In this document: positions 9,377 to 19,833 of the stretch, piece by piece
How the letters are laid out: each line of letters begins with the position of its first letter
How positions within the stretch are numbered: position 1 is the first letter of the stretch
Notes under the pieces: generated by a model
What the model was told of the DNA's origin: nothing
The model's database searches: none
Seen by the model: only the letters and a program-made list of their open reading frames with translations
Source of the DNA: Clostridia bacterium UC5.1-1C12
GTDB lineage: Bacteria > Bacillota_I > Bacilli_A > Erysipelotrichales > Erysipelotrichaceae
Reading direction: 5' to 3'
Assembly (NCBI GenBank): GCA_001305055.1
Contig: BBZX01000005.1
Location: 1-64,000 of the forward strand
DNA length: 64,000 bases
Translations under genes and position numbers: made by a program

Positions 9377-10115
9377 AAGTCCTGCTTTCTGAATGCGTAA
9401 CAGCAGATACCGGCTGCTACCGCTACATTTAAACTTTCAAAACGATTCATTTCAATAAAAATACGATCATCACACAGAGTTAAGATTGCTTCACTGACGC
9501 CATTGCCTTCATTGCCGAAAACCAGCGCTGTCTTTTGCTGATTTACAAAGGTTGAAAGTCCCTTTGCCTCATGCAGCGAGGTTCCATATACTACGGTTCC
9601 CATCTGTTTCAGCTTATGAATCATATCCGGCAGATGAGCTTTCAATACTGACATATGAAACAACGCGCCCTGAGTTGAGCGAATTAATTTTTCATTATAA
9701 ATATCAACGCTGCGGCCAGAGAAGACAACTGCGTCAAAGCCAAACGAATAGGCAGTTCGAATGATCGTTCCCGCATTCCCCGGGTCCTGCACATCATCAA
9801 GCAGGATCACTTTATCACCAAGCGAGACATTACTGTCCTTAACCTTGCAGACACCTACACATGTATTAACCGAAACGGTACTGCGCAGCTTCTTCATAAT
9901 TTCCTCACTGACCAAATAGCACTCCCCATTAAAATCAAATTGATACGGACAGTCAGGCTGATGATCAGCGCCGTTAATAGACCTGCAGCGATTGCCTCCT
10001 GAATCAGATGTTCACCTTCAACTAAAAAGAGTCCGTCTCTGTCACGGTGTTTCTTATCATGATATTTCACCCATTGTTTTACACGGGGATTACTCACTGA
10101 TGTTATCTCATTCAT
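9373..10115 (-). CDS. SpoU/TrmH-family RNA 2'-O-methyltransferase (one frame break)
   Basis: About 247 residues once one break near 9977 is bridged. The N-terminal substrate-binding domain has the classic ITSVSNPRVKQW and FLVEGEHLIQEA. The C-terminal SPOUT knot carries LLDDVQDPGNAGTIIRTA, VFGNEGNGV and the ESLNVAVAAGIC end that binds S-adenosylmethionine. Such enzymes methylate ribose in 23S rRNA or tRNA; the exact site cannot be told. The ATG at 10115 is chosen because the conserved domain starts directly after it. It is coupled to the downstream hydrolase. Confidence 0.85.
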
Positions 10116-10151
10116 ATTCTCACATCCTTGTTTGTAGTATATCCCAGACAA

Positions 10152-10180
10152 AGAAAATCTGCAAGCGAGAACCTGCAGAT
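10152..10180 (-). terminator. intrinsic terminator after the VTT membrane protein
   Basis: ATCTGCA (10157-10163) pairs with TGCAGAT (10174-10180); a TTTTCTTTG run follows on the minus strand. Confidence 0.7.
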
Positions 10181-10204
10181 GTTATATGTACTCGATTCAA
10201 TTGT

Positions 10205-10903
10205 TTAGATACCGATGGTTTGTGCTTCCGCTGCTTTTTTCTGAAACACGAAACGGTAAAACAGATAGCCGCCTAAGGAGAAGATACCGGTAATCGCATA
10301 AATCAAGATTGCCTGAGCAAGCATATTGCTGCCCAGATTAGCACCGACCAAGGTTGATGAATAAATGGAAGGAATGCGGGCAATGCTTGAAATCAGCAGG
10401 AAGGTCGACAGCTTCATATTCGTTAGACCTAACAAATAGGTAAAGATATCCTTTGGTGTTCCCGGAATCAGAAACAGGATAAAGGTAACGGCATTCAGCC
10501 GGCTCTCATCCTTAAAGAAACTGATCTTATCCATTTTTTCTTCGGGAATAAACCGCTGAACAAATTTTTTACCATAACGTTTAGTTAACAGGAAGATTAA
10601 TGTTGATCCAATCAGATTGCCTACTAAGCAGAAGGCCATGCCGCCGATACTTCCATAAAGGACACCGAACAATACCTCAATAATTTCACCCGGCAGAATG
10701 GCTATCAGAATTTGAGCGGCATAAAGCAGAATCCCCACCAGCATGCTGCTGGCACCAAATTGTTCAAGGAAGGCCTTCATCTGATCCATATTGCTTAATA
10801 GATTAAACAGGTCTTTACCATAATAAATCAGTCCCAATAGGATTAAACCACCAGCTATTACAGCACATATTCCTTTAAAAATATTACGATCCACTTGCTT
10901 CAT
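10205..10903 (-). CDS. VTT-domain (TVP38/DedA-like) membrane protein
   Basis: A 232-residue integral membrane protein. After a first helix (residues 10-30), the VTT core has the conserved ILPGEIIEVLFGVLYGSIGGM, two half-helices around GNLIGSTLIFLLTKRYGKKF, and LFLIPGTPKDIFTYLLGL. Proteins of this family are linked to lipid scrambling or membrane homeostasis. The Pro-Gly containing re-entrant segments typical of the family are both present. It is monocistronic with its own terminator, divergent from the small membrane gene at 11082. Confidence 0.8.
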   Translation of the reverse strand: MKQVDRNIFKGICAVIAGGLILLGLIYYGKDLFNLLSNMDQMKAFLEQFGASSMLVGILLYAAQILIAILPGEIIEVLFGVLYGSIGGMAFCLVGNLIGSTLIFLLTKRYGKKFVQRFIPEEKMDKISFFKDESRLNAVTFILFLIPGTPKDIFTYLLGLTNMKLSTFLLISSIARIPSIYSSTLVGANLGSNMLAQAILIYAITGIFSLGGYLFYRFVFQKKAAEAQTIGI

Positions 10904-11081
10904 CGCTTATCCCTCATTTCATGCTCTAAGAATAACAAATCATTCTTAAAACCTAACGGTAATAAGCTTAAAGATTTCTAAAGATTACTTAAATTTTACC
11001 TTTAAATTCAATGAGTGATGCTTATGGTATAATATATATAATCATAGACATTCATTTAATCTTGGGAAAGGAGCATTATAT

Positions 11082-11369
11082 ATGAACAAGAAAATTGTCT
11101 ATCTCATTTACACTCTGATTTTTATTATCATTTACATCCTTCAGCTATTAAATGTTTATAATTTTAAAAATATCTTACTGACCCTAACAGCAGCGTTATT
11201 AATTATCGCCGTATTAAGCAGCGGCTTACTAACCTCAGGGGATCGTATGCGGGCTAATTTAAACACAGCTAAAAATGAAAACCGTTTTGCCACGACAAAC
11301 CTTTTCTTACTTTTAGCGGTACCGCCGGCCATTGTCTTGTTATTATCCTATCTGACACTTCCTTTTTAG
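11082..11369 (+). CDS. small membrane protein, DUF5316-like
   Basis: A 95-residue protein with three predicted transmembrane helices (about residues 5-25, 29-50, 72-93). The intervening SGDRMRANLNTAKNENR resembles the signature of DUF5316-type Bacillus membrane proteins, which have no known function; that match is from memory and tentative. An extended -10 (TGG-TATAAT, 11028-11033) and a GGAAAGGAG ribosome site lie upstream. It stands alone and converges on azlD. Confidence 0.6.
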   Translation: MNKKIVYLIYTLIFIIIYILQLLNVYNFKNILLTLTAALLIIAVLSSGLLTSGDRMRANLNTAKNENRFATTNLFLLLAVPPAIVLLLSYLTLPF

Positions 11370-11406
11370 TAAGTAAAACCCTCAGTTGAGCTTTTATTTA
11401 TATCAA

Positions 11407-11739
11407 TTATTTAAAAATCACCTGAATCAGAAGCATATATAATGCCGTGCCGCCTAGGATACTGATTAAATTGTTGCGTTTCCAGCAATGCAGCCCAACT
11501 ACGGCACTGACCGCAATTAATTCAGGAATGCCGTAAGGGAATGACAGTACCGCTGTATTGCGCAGACAATAAACAACTAACAATCCCATCATCGCATAAG
11601 GCAAAACATTTCCCAAATAGCGAATCAGCGATGGCAGCTCATTTTTATTTCCCCATAAGATAAAGGGAATGACACGGGTCAAAAAGGTAACGCCCGCCAT
11701 AATGGCAATAATTAAGATAGACGTTGCTGTTGAAATCAT
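11407..11739 (-). CDS. azlD: branched-chain amino acid exporter subunit AzlD
   Basis: A 110-residue membrane protein with four helices. The start FLTRVIPFILW and the segment LPYAMMGLLVVYCLRN are typical of the AzlD family, the small partner of AzlC. The pair exports branched-chain amino acids or analogues. Its ATG overlaps the azlC stop (ATGA), so both are made together in one operon. Intact in this sequence. Confidence 0.88.
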   Translation of the reverse strand: MISTATSILIIAIMAGVTFLTRVIPFILWGNKNELPSLIRYLGNVLPYAMMGLLVVYCLRNTAVLSFPYGIPELIAVSAVVGLHCWKRNNLISILGGTALYMLLIQVIFK

Positions 11740-12421
11740 GAAGCATCACCTGCTTTCTTCTTCATTGCCATTAATACAAGCACAATCAAAATCATTGAAG
11801 GAATAACCATATTCTCAGCACCGAATACAACTAATGAAAGCAGTCCGCAGGCGGTTCCGCACAATGCCGGGCGGTGATCTGAACAGCTTAGCCATTGTTC
11901 AGTAAAGATCACCACAAACAAAGCAATCAACGCGAAATCAATCCCTGTTGTATCAAAGGGCAGCATGCTGCCGATCAGTGAACCAAGAATCGAGCCGATA
12001 ATCCAGTAGCATTGATCCAAAAAAGAAATCAGAAACATCAGCTTGTCGGCGTGACCCTCCTCATTCTTGATATTAACCAGCAAAGAATAAGTTTCATCGG
12101 TCAAAGAAAAAATCATATATGGCTTTTTGCGTCCCATATGCGAAAATGGCTCAATCATGCTTAAACCATAAAATATATGCCGTACATTCACCAGCAAGGT
12201 CATCAAAGCCACTTCCACCAGACTGACACCCGGCACAAAGAAATTAATGCCGATAAACTGCATACTGCCGGCATAAACAAATATTGACATGACTGCCGCC
12301 CATAAAAAATTATATCCTTTTTCCTGAAACAGCATACCAAAAGCGATGCCGACAAATAAATAACCAAGCATTACTGGAATTGTGGTTTCAACCGCTTCAA
12401 AAAGACGCCCTTATGCTTCAT
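11736..12421 (-). CDS. azlC: branched-chain amino acid exporter subunit AzlC
   Basis: About 228 residues. The diagnostic block VMLGYLFVGIAFGMLF opens the first helix; VNVRHIFYGLSM and FSLTDETYSLL are also family marks, and about seven helices follow. The first 17 codons (from MKHKGVF) lie in another frame because a T run near 12400 appears one T short; joining them restores an EAVETTIPVM segment that AzlC proteins start with. A GGGGTAG sequence precedes the ATG at 12421. First gene of azlCD. No Lrp/AsnC regulator is next to it. Confidence 0.87.
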
Positions 12422-12570
12422 AAACTACCCCATTTCTTTGTTTCAATTATACTCATATATAAAGAAAAAGAAAGAACTTTTTCTGAAACAGGTATCATTT
12501 CCACTAAACTGCCATTCCTTCATGAAAATCCATAGGATTTGTCAATCTATATCGCACATGATACTTATCA

Positions 12571-12657
12571 TCAAACAGACTGAACCTCTCCAACAGTCAT
12601 ATTCAGATACCTTAAAATAACATTGGCATCAATCAGTTTCTCATGCTTTCTTGCCAT
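12571..12657 (-). pseudogene. remnant of a PIN-domain (VapC-like) gene
   Basis: A well-formed start, with an AGGAGG site and a TATAAT about 25 bases upstream, opens a 28-codon frame: MARKHEKLIDANVILRYL then loses similarity and stops. IDANVILRYL is the first acidic motif of PIN-domain ribonucleases, the toxin half of VapBC-type modules. No further PIN motifs could be recovered in any frame over the next 200 bases, and no antitoxin gene is upstream. I read it as the 5' end of a deleted gene whose expression signals survive. The short coding fragment could still be translated. Confidence 0.5.
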
Positions 12658-12735
12658 AACTATTCCTCCTAAATAAATTATAGAGCAGCTTCTCAGAAAC
12701 ACACATAGCCTAAGGCTGAGTTTGCCTATACCATA

Positions 12736-12768
12736 TAAAAAGCGAACCCATGTTTATGAGTTCACTAT
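12736..12768 (-). terminator. terminator of the psuK-psuG operon
   Basis: AGCGAACCCAT (12741-12751) pairs with ATGAGTTCACT (12756-12766) allowing wobble pairs; TTTTTATAT follows on the minus strand. Confidence 0.6.
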
Positions 12769-12780
12769 TTTTATAACCTT

Positions 12781-13712
12781 TTATTTTAACTTGCTTAATT
12801 CACAGGCAATCTGCGATGCCAGCTTAGCGTTATTATAAACCAGCTGTATATTCGCAGCCAGACTTGATCCGCCGGTAATTTTTTGAATCTTATCCAATAA
12901 ATACGGCGTTGTATCCTTGCCTTTAATGCCTAAGCGATTAGCCTCTTCAATTGCTTCATCAATGGATTTGTTGATCAGATCCGGATCCATTGAGTATTCT
13001 TCAGGGATCGGATTGGTAACCAGCATCCCGCCGCGTAATCCTAAATCCTCTTTAGCCTTGTAGACATCGGCTAATTCCTTCGGTGTATCCATGCGGTAGT
13101 CTACTTTAAAGCCGCTCTTGCGTGTATAGAAGGCTGGTAATTCTTCACTCTGATAACCAAATACCGTTACCCCTTTGGTTTCCAAATATTCAAGCGTTAA
13201 ACCGAGATCAAGAATGGATTTTGCACCTGCGCAACAACCATTACCGGTGTTTCAGCTAATTCCTCAAGGTCTGCGGAAATATCCATTGTAGTTTCAGCTC
13301 CGCGGTGAACACCGCCGACACCGCCGGTCGCGAAGATTTTAACACCGGCAAGATTGGCAAGAATCATGGTCGCAGCTACCGTTGTCGCGCCATCTTCACC
13401 CTTAGCAGCCAACACTGGAATATCACGGCGACTGGCTTTGATGACATTCAGCCCTTTACGGCCTAAATGATCAATTTCTTCCTTTGAAATACCTACCTTC
13501 AGCTTACCGCCGATAATGGCAATCGTAGCCGGCACAGCACCATTGTCACGTACGACCTTTTCCACATTTAAGGCGGTTTCCACATTCTGCGGATATGGCA
13601 TGCCATGAGAGATAATTGTTGATTCCAGCGCTACGACCGGACGTCCCTCGGCTAATGCCTTCTGTACTTCTTCAGATACGTCTAGATACTTTCTTAAGTT
13701 ACTTGTGTTCAT
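12781..13712 (-). CDS. psuG: pseudouridine-5'-phosphate glycosidase (one frame break)
   Basis: About 310 residues. It splits pseudouridine 5'-phosphate into uracil and ribose 5-phosphate. Family marks are PVVALESTIISHGMPYPQN near the start, the active-site region KASRRDIPVLAA, and FATGGVGGVHRGAETTMDISADL. The frame is lost near 13230, where one T appears to be missing, and resumes in ETKGVTVFGYQSEELPAFYTR, which holds the rest of the metal and substrate site. It follows the HTH-kinase gene by ten bases, forming the standard two-gene pseudouridine catabolic operon. Confidence 0.93.
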
Positions 13713-13722
13713 TTTTTTCCTC

Positions 13723-14817
13723 CTATTTTACTGGATGCTGATCCAGAATTTCAAGTATATGTTCACAGCTGATATGCGGACTGATGGTTGATTCACTGGC
13801 GATACAAATGCTGGCTGCCGCCATACCGGCTCTGGCAATATCACGCAGCGGAAGCTGCTGCCGCCATGCCCAGGCAAGGGCTGCGACAAAGCTGTCGCCG
13901 GCGCCTGTCGTATTGACAATTTCACATGGAAGGCTTGGCAGATGCATATGCTCATGGTTATTCGCCGCATAAACACCATCTTCTCCTAAAGATATAAAAA
14001 CCTGCTGCATCCCCTGTTTCAGAAAACACTCTGCCGCTGCGCGCAGGGAATTTTCATCAACGATTTTAATGCTTGTCAGTTCCTCCGCTTCAATAAGGTT
14101 TGGTTTCAATGTGTGAATCTTACCTAACAAGCCTTTCAGCTTTTTCGCCTTAGTCGTTGATACCGTATCGGCAAATAACGGACACCGGCAATTCTCTGCA
14201 AGATATTCTAAGGTATTCTGCGGTATATTGGTATCACAGATACAAAGGCTTGCCCGATTGATAAAATCGATGCGGGTGGCCATCAGTTCAGGTGTTAAAT
14301 GCTCATAAATCCCCATATCCGACACCGCCAATTCCATATCGCCATACTCATCAGTAATAAATAAATAAGTCGATGTCACACCGTTGGGAATCGTAAAGGA
14401 CTGAGATGTATCAATGCCGATGCGATGGCATTCTTCACTGAGCTGTGATGCATAGCCATCACTGCCGAAAGCCGTAATCAATTTCACATCTTCATCTAAC
14501 AGCGCCAAATTATGCGCGATATTGCGGCCAACGCCGCCCGCCGATAAAAAGGTGGTGCCGGGATTGGAATCACGCATAACCAATGGCTGATACGGACGTC
14601 CGCAGATATCCATGTTCACACCGCCGATCACCACGATATATGGCTTTTTCTGTAAGATATAACCCTTACCCTGAATCAATCCTTTTTTAGTCAGATTGGA
14701 GATATGCACAGCTGCCGATGAGCGGGTAATACCTGCCAGATCTGCCAGCTCCTGTTGGGAGATCAAGGGATTTTCCTCAATCCAATGCAGAATCTGACGT
14801 TCTCGATCAGTAATCAT
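13723..14817 (-). CDS. psuK: HTH-fused PfkB-family kinase, probable pseudouridine kinase
   Basis: A 364-residue intact fusion. Residues 1-57 form a winged helix (MITDRERQILHWIEEN and LADLAGITRSSAAVHISNL). The rest is a ribokinase-like kinase with GGVNMDICGRP, AGGVGRNIAHNLALL and the anion-hole motif NTTGAGDSF near residue 310. With psuG next to it, the substrate is very likely pseudouridine, phosphorylated at the 5' position. The fused HTH suggests the kinase also represses its own operon, which is common for this architecture though not shown here. A palindrome lies in the leader. Confidence 0.85.
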   Translation of the reverse strand: MITDRERQILHWIEENPLISQQELADLAGITRSSAAVHISNLTKKGLIQGKGYILQKKPYIVVIGGVNMDICGRPYQPLVMRDSNPGTTFLSAGGVGRNIAHNLALLDEDVKLITAFGSDGYASQLSEECHRIGIDTSQSFTIPNGVTSTYLFITDEYGDMELAVSDMGIYEHLTPELMATRIDFINRASLCICDTNIPQNTLEYLAENCRCPLFADTVSTTKAKKLKGLLGKIHTLKPNLIEAEELTSIKIVDENSLRAAAECFLKQGMQQVFISLGEDGVYAANNHEHMHLPSLPCEIVNTTGAGDSFVAALAWAWRQQLPLRDIARAGMAAASICIASESTISPHISCEHILEILDQHPVK

Positions 14818-14842
14818 AACTGCCTCCCTTCCATAATCATTT

Positions 14843-14906
14843 GTTTAGTATTCTAATCTTTTGCTTACTACATCTTTATAGTACCGCTTGCTGAGTATAA
14901 AGTCAA
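14843..14906 (-). promoter_or_regulatory. promoter and candidate operator of the pseudouridine operon
   Basis: Minus-strand TTGACT (14901-14906), 17-base spacer, TACTAT (14878-14883). Just downstream, TAGTA (14846-14850) and TACTA on opposite arms ending at 14870 form an interrupted palindrome where a repressor could block transcription. The promoter is well supported; the operator role is inference. Confidence 0.6.
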
Positions 14907-14918
14907 GCAGGAAAATAC

Positions 14919-14950
14919 AAAAAATACAGACCGTTTGCACATGTCTGTAT
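14919..14950 (-). terminator. terminator after rsmB
   Basis: ATACAGAC (14924-14931) pairs with GTCTGTAT (14943-14950); a T run follows on the minus strand. Confidence 0.75.
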
Positions 14951-14960
14951 CATTTGATGA

Positions 14961-16219
14961 TTATGCCTTTTCAGCTTTAATCAGCTTGGCCATATAAAAG
15001 CCATCGGTATTGTATTCATAAGGGAAAATAGTTCGCTGACTGACCAACTGCGCATTTTCATGCAGTCCCAGAAATTTCTCAATTTGCTTTTCATTTTCTT
15101 TTTTATTCAGCGTACATGTGGAATAGACAAGAACGCCGCCCGGTTTTACCATTTTAAATGCGGTATCTAAAAGCTTTGCCTGAAGCGGCAGTAAAGTATC
15201 CATATCTTCCGGCTGCATATGTACTTTGATATCATTTTTGCGCTTCATTACGCCATAGCCGGAGCATGGCGCATCGACCAATACCCGATCAAAGCTTTCC
15301 TCATCATATTCATGATTGATTTCACAAGCATCAAAGCACCATGGCTGAATGATGCTTAAGCCAAGTCTGGCTGCCGCATTACTAATCAACTCAACGCGGT
15401 GTTCATGAATATCCAAGGCAATGATTTCTCCCTCATTTTTCATCAGCTGAGCCATATGGCATGTTTTCGTTCCCGGCGCCGCGCACATATCCAAAATACT
15501 CTCATCGGGCTGAGGATCAACTAATAAGGCGACACACTGGCTTGCCTCATCCTGAATCGATACTCTGCCGGTCAGATATTCCTTTGTATCGGCAATATTG
15601 CGCCATGATAAATCAGCGCGTCCTCACTCAAACAGCCCTTTTCAAAGTCAGGATTGGCGGCAATGATTTCATCACGGCTCGTAACACATGTATTCACCCG
15701 GGCCGCTAATGCCGGTGCTCCATGATCATCAAGACAGATCCGCTCAGCAATTTCATAACCATATTGTTTTTCCCACATCTTGACCACCCATAAAGGATGC
15801 GATGTTTTGATGGATAACTGAAAAATCGCATCGCCAAGGATCGGACGTTTACCCTCTCTTAAAAAACGCCGCAGCATTGCGTTAATCATTGCTTTATACT
15901 TACCTCTATGCTTCTTAGCCGCAATTTCCACCGCTTCATTCACCACCGCATATTCAGGTACCTTGTCCATAAACAGAAACTGATAGATGCTCATATCCAT
16001 CAAAAGTGCCATATCAGCGGCAATATCGCTTTGCACATAGGCCTCCCATTGATATCTGAGATAGAGATAATTCTGCATCGTACCATAAACGATATTAGTA
16101 ATCAAACCCTTATCCACTGAACTGAAATCATTCATTTCTTTACGCAGATAAAGATTGCTGTAACTTTTACCTAAAACAATATCACATAAACAATTGTATG
16201 CTTTTTCTCTTGCTTTCAT
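14961..16219 (-). CDS. rsmB: 16S rRNA (cytosine-C5)-methyltransferase RsmB (one frame break)
   Basis: About 420 residues. The N-terminal NusB-like domain (MKAREKAYNCLCDIVLGKSY, AVVNEAVEIAAKKHRGKYK) is followed by the methyltransferase domain with SILDMCAAPGTKTCHMA for S-adenosylmethionine, VDAPCSGYGVM and VYSTCTLNKKEN, which carry the two catalytic cysteines. It methylates C967-equivalent cytosine of 16S rRNA. One G seems lost near 15602 between the domains. The ATG at 16219 has a GAGGAGAGG site and lies 11 bases after priA, so the two form an operon, the usual Firmicute neighbourhood. Confidence 0.93.
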
Positions 16220-16230
16220 AAGCCTCTCCT

Positions 16231-18379
16231 CTAATCCATATTCAGCGGATTGATATCGATCTGCAGTCTGACCTTGCTTTTTGATGAGCGATGTTTGCGT
16301 GAAAGCTGATAAACAGCCTTCTGCAATTGCGTCAGTGATTTACTTTTAATACAAATACGGAATCGATATTCATCCTTTACCTTCATTAATTCACTTGGCC
16401 CCAATAGCCTGAATGTTTCTTCCGCCAAGCAGCGCATGCCCTCACACGCCGCCTCACTGGCTGATTCCTTATCTTTATGAATATACAGAATCGATGCCAG
16501 ATAGGTATACGGCGGATAACCTGCTAAATGGCGGTAACGCATTTCCTGTTCAAAAAATTTCAGATAATCATGAGTCAGCGCACAGCGCACAGCATAGTGC
16601 TGATCATCAAAAACCTGAAGCAATACCTTCCCCTTTTTCTGTCCGCGTCCGCTTCGGCCGCTGGCCTGACACAGCAGATCAAAGGTCAGCTCGCTGCTGC
16701 GATAATCTGAGCGATAAAGCATCGCATCGCCTTGAAGGATTCCCACCAGCGTGACATTTTCAAAATCCAAGCCTTTCGCAATCATTTGAGTACCAAGCAG
16801 GATATCCGCTTCATGCCGGCCAAATTGTGCCAGTAAATCACGGTGCGCATTCTTACGGGCTGTCGTGTCGGCATCCATGCGAATGATTTTTTATCCGGAA
16901 ACAGCTCGCTGACCATTTCTGCCAGACGCTGTGTTCCAAACCCCATTCCTTTTAATGAAGGTGATTTGCATGATGGACAAACATTAGGAACCGGTATGCT
17001 GTAACCGCATAGATGGCATTTAACACTCTGATCATCCTTATGGTAAACCAGAGCGCGGTCACAATGCGGACACATCAGCGTCGTTCCGCATTCACTGCAA
17101 TGAATCGTCGGCTGATAACCGCGCCGATTCAGCAGCAAAATCACTTGTTCATTACACTCCAGACTCAAACGCATCGCTTCGATCAGCTGCGGACTCAATA
17201 TATAAGAGCCGCCTTTTTTACAGTCTGCTGCATATTGATCAATGATACATCCGGCAGATTATTACTTACTCTGTTTTTAAGTGATATCAGCTGATAAACA
17301 TCCTTGACGCACGCGCATACGTCTCTAAAGAGGGCGTCGCACTCGCCAGCATGACGGTCGCATGATGGACTGCACCCCGCCATATTGCTACATCACGGCA
17401 GTGATACTGCGGCTGGCTGTCCTGCTTATAGCTGCTGTCATGCTCTTCATCAAGGATGATCAAGCCTAATTGATCAAAAGGCATAAAGATTGCAGAACGG
17501 GTACCGACCACAATATTTTTCTCATGCCTGCGCACACTTTGAAACTGTTCATATTTTTCCTGATCATTCAACGCGGAATGATAAATTGCCACATCATTGC
17601 CAAAACGCTTCTGAACCCGCTCTACCATCATCGGTGTCAACGCGATTTCCGGTACGAGCAGAAGCACTTGCTTGCCCTGCTTTAAAACCTCTTTGGCACA
17701 GCGCAGAAAAACCTCCGTCTTGCCGCTGCCGGTGACGCCATGCAGACAAAGCACCGACTTACGCGGATTCAGCACTTGCTTAATAGCCTGCTTTTGCTCC
17801 TCACTTAAGGCCAAATCAAAATCACTGACATTCAGTTTTTCCTCAGCCGCTTTCGCTTCTTTTTCAAATACTTCCACCGCCCGGCATTCCTCAAGCGCCT
17901 TTCCAGCACTTTTAAAATCACGGCGCCATAGGGTCAGCGTCATTTCTCCAACCGCCTGTAAAGCCGTCAAGGTTCCTGGCGTTTAGGAGTTATAATCTGT
18001 GGCACATGATGAACACGCACCCATTTTTCCATTTTAATGCGCTGTTTGCTTGACTTAGGCTTCAGCTTTGCCGGCAACATCGCTTGAAAACAGGCAATTA
18101 CCGGTGAAACTGTCGTTTCCGCCAGCCATTTGCCCAAAGCCATTAATTCCGCATTCAGAATGGGTGAAGCATCTAATACCTTGACGACATCCTTAATTTC
18201 AAAATCAAAGCTTTCTTTCGTATCATAAACGACCTCATCAACGAAAGCGACACAGAGCCGATGCGCAAAATCAACCTGAATCCGCATACCTGGTTCGATT
18301 TTTCATCATGAAACTGATAGGTATAGCGCTGATCAATGGCTGACACAGGATGTTCGATATAGCAATAGACAAGATTCAT
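16231..18379 (-). CDS. priA: primosomal protein N', replication restart helicase (five frame breaks)
   Basis: About 716 residues when five one-base losses (near 18303, 17968, 17300, 17213 and 16890) are bridged. The N-terminal DNA-binding domain has RIQVDFAHRLCVAFVDEV. The helicase core shows Walker A LHGVTGSGKTEVFLR, the DEEH box IILDEEHDSSYKQ, SATPSLE, and LLNRRGYQP. Eight cysteines in CSECGTTLMCPHCDRA and CHLCGY/CPSC bind zinc. GTQMIAKGLDFENVTLVGIL and RSGRGQKKGKVLLQ complete motifs V and VI. PriA reloads the replisome at stalled forks. A lineage cannot keep five lesions in this gene, so they are data errors. Start at 18379 with an AGGTGAAGTGA site. Confidence 0.94.
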
Positions 18380-18560
18380 TCACTTCACCTCACTTTACTA
18401 TTATACCATGAGCCAAGCCAACCTGCTTCGTTTTTTCAAATGCATTTAGTCACTCATTAACAACAGCTGAAATTTTTAATATTCTGCTGCAATTATTCCC
18501 TTTCCGTTATAGAATTGTTCAGCGGGATTGTGTATAATAATAAAGAAAGGACGTGGTGCC

Positions 18561-18941
18561 ATGAAAAAGAATAAAAACCGTTTTATTACGACTGAGATTT
18601 ATCATGACGGAATGTCAGCCTGTACCAAGCTTTTAGTTGATGTAGAAACCCATGTACAGTATATGTTCCACAATGAAGGTTCTGGCGCCGGTCTGTGTGT
18701 TCTTGTCGATCGTGACGGCCGGCCGCTGCTGGCTGATGATGAAATAATCGAACATGAGGAGATGGCTTATGTCCGTGCCCAGCAGCCGGCTGCCGCAATC
18801 AGCCTCAATGAACGTCAGGAGCAGTTTGAACCGATCCGCCCTGTGAAAAAAGTGCAGATCAAAAGAAAAAAGAAAAAGAAAAAAAGCTGGGCCGAAAGAA
18901 ATCAAATAATCTGGTTTCAGCTTTTTCATTTATGGAGGTAG
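18561..18941 (+). CDS. DUF6440-family protein with basic tail
   Basis: About 126 residues. The N-terminal part (KKNKNRFITTEIYHDGM, LLVDVETHVQYM, GLCVLVDRDGRPLL) has the pattern of the DUF6440 family, small proteins of unknown role. A linker follows, then a lysine-rich segment in an A-rich run. Frame in that run is uncertain: with a different number of As the protein would end sooner in a short PKEIK-like tail. The ATG at 18561 follows a GAAAGGACG site. The stop lies one base before the next gene, so it is cotranscribed with the two HAD phosphatases. Confidence 0.6.
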   Translation: MKKNKNRFITTEIYHDGMSACTKLLVDVETHVQYMFHNEGSGAGLCVLVDRDGRPLLADDEIIEHEEMAYVRAQQPAAAISLNERQEQFEPIRPVKKVQIKRKKKKKKSWAERNQIIWFQLFHLWR

Positions 18942-18942
18942 T

Positions 18943-19833
18943 ATGGAGAATAAAATCAAAATGATTGTCTCAGACCTTGACGGCACACTGCTTAATGACG
19001 CTAAAAAAATCAGTGCGTTTACCGAAAAGACCTTGCTGGAATATCAACAACAAGGCTGTATTGTCGTCTTAGCCAGCGGCCGTTTCCAGCGCGAAGTTGA
19101 TCGCTATGCAAAACAGTTAAAATTAAAAGAATACAATGGCTGGATGGTATGTGCCAATGGTTATGAGGTAACCCGCATGGCAGATGGCAACTGTCATACC
19201 TTTGATTCATTAAATCCGCAGGAAAGTCAGAAGCTGTGCAGCATCGCCGATGAATTAAAGCTGATTCAATATGTCCGCATCGCCGATCAATATCACCTGA
19301 AAATTAATCGTTTTCTTGGCGGCGGCTTAAAAGGCGCATGTGGACTGTTAAAGCTGATGCATCGTTTGGGATATCAAAAAGGCACTTACACTGTTCACTT
19401 GCTTGAAGAAACCCGCAATGTTCAATCAATGTGTGAATATCTCAATGAGGATGTTTATAAGATCTGTTTCATCGGGACGGTTAAGCGGATCAAAAAACTG
19501 ATTGAGCTTGTGGAAAAGGTTTATCCTGATCAGTACGCATTTTATTATGTCAATCCGATGGCGGTGGAAATCTGCAAGAAATCTGTCAGCAAACGCAACG
19601 CGGTTGAATATATCTGCCGGCAGACAGGCATTCATCTTGATGAAGTCATTGCCTTTGGTGATTCCGGCAATGATGAACCACTGCTGTTAAGTGCCGGCAT
19701 CGGGGTTACGATGAAAAACGGCACTAAGAAAGCGTTGGCCGTGGCCCGGACATTATCAATGAAAACAAATAATGAAGATGGTGTAGCCTATGAATGCCTG
19801 CATTATCTGGGAGGCAGCAATGAAAACAATTAA
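18943..19833 (+). CDS. Cof-type HAD hydrolase 1
   Basis: A 296-residue cytoplasmic HAD phosphatase of the Cof/YidA branch. Motif I is VSDLDGTLLN (nucleophile Asp near residue 11), motif II VVLASGRF, and motif IV AFGDSGNDEPLL, with a C2-type cap between (residues 85-200). Such enzymes remove phosphate from sugar phosphates and related metabolites. It overlaps the next HAD gene by 14 bases, and the two are diverged paralogues, presumably from a tandem duplication. Confidence 0.88.
   Translation: MENKIKMIVSDLDGTLLNDAKKISAFTEKTLLEYQQQGCIVVLASGRFQREVDRYAKQLKLKEYNGWMVCANGYEVTRMADGNCHTFDSLNPQESQKLCSIADELKLIQYVRIADQYHLKINRFLGGGLKGACGLLKLMHRLGYQKGTYTVHLLEETRNVQSMCEYLNEDVYKICFIGTVKRIKKLIELVEKVYPDQYAFYYVNPMAVEICKKSVSKRNAVEYICRQTGIHLDEVIAFGDSGNDEPLLLSAGIGVTMKNGTKKALAVARTLSMKTNNEDGVAYECLHYLGGSNENN

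Noticed and set aside
16231..18379. priA as several separate small genes, or a programmed frameshift system
   Set aside because: Five shifts in one gene and similar shifts in dozens of others, none with a slippery site plus stimulatory structure, fit sequence error rather than recoding.
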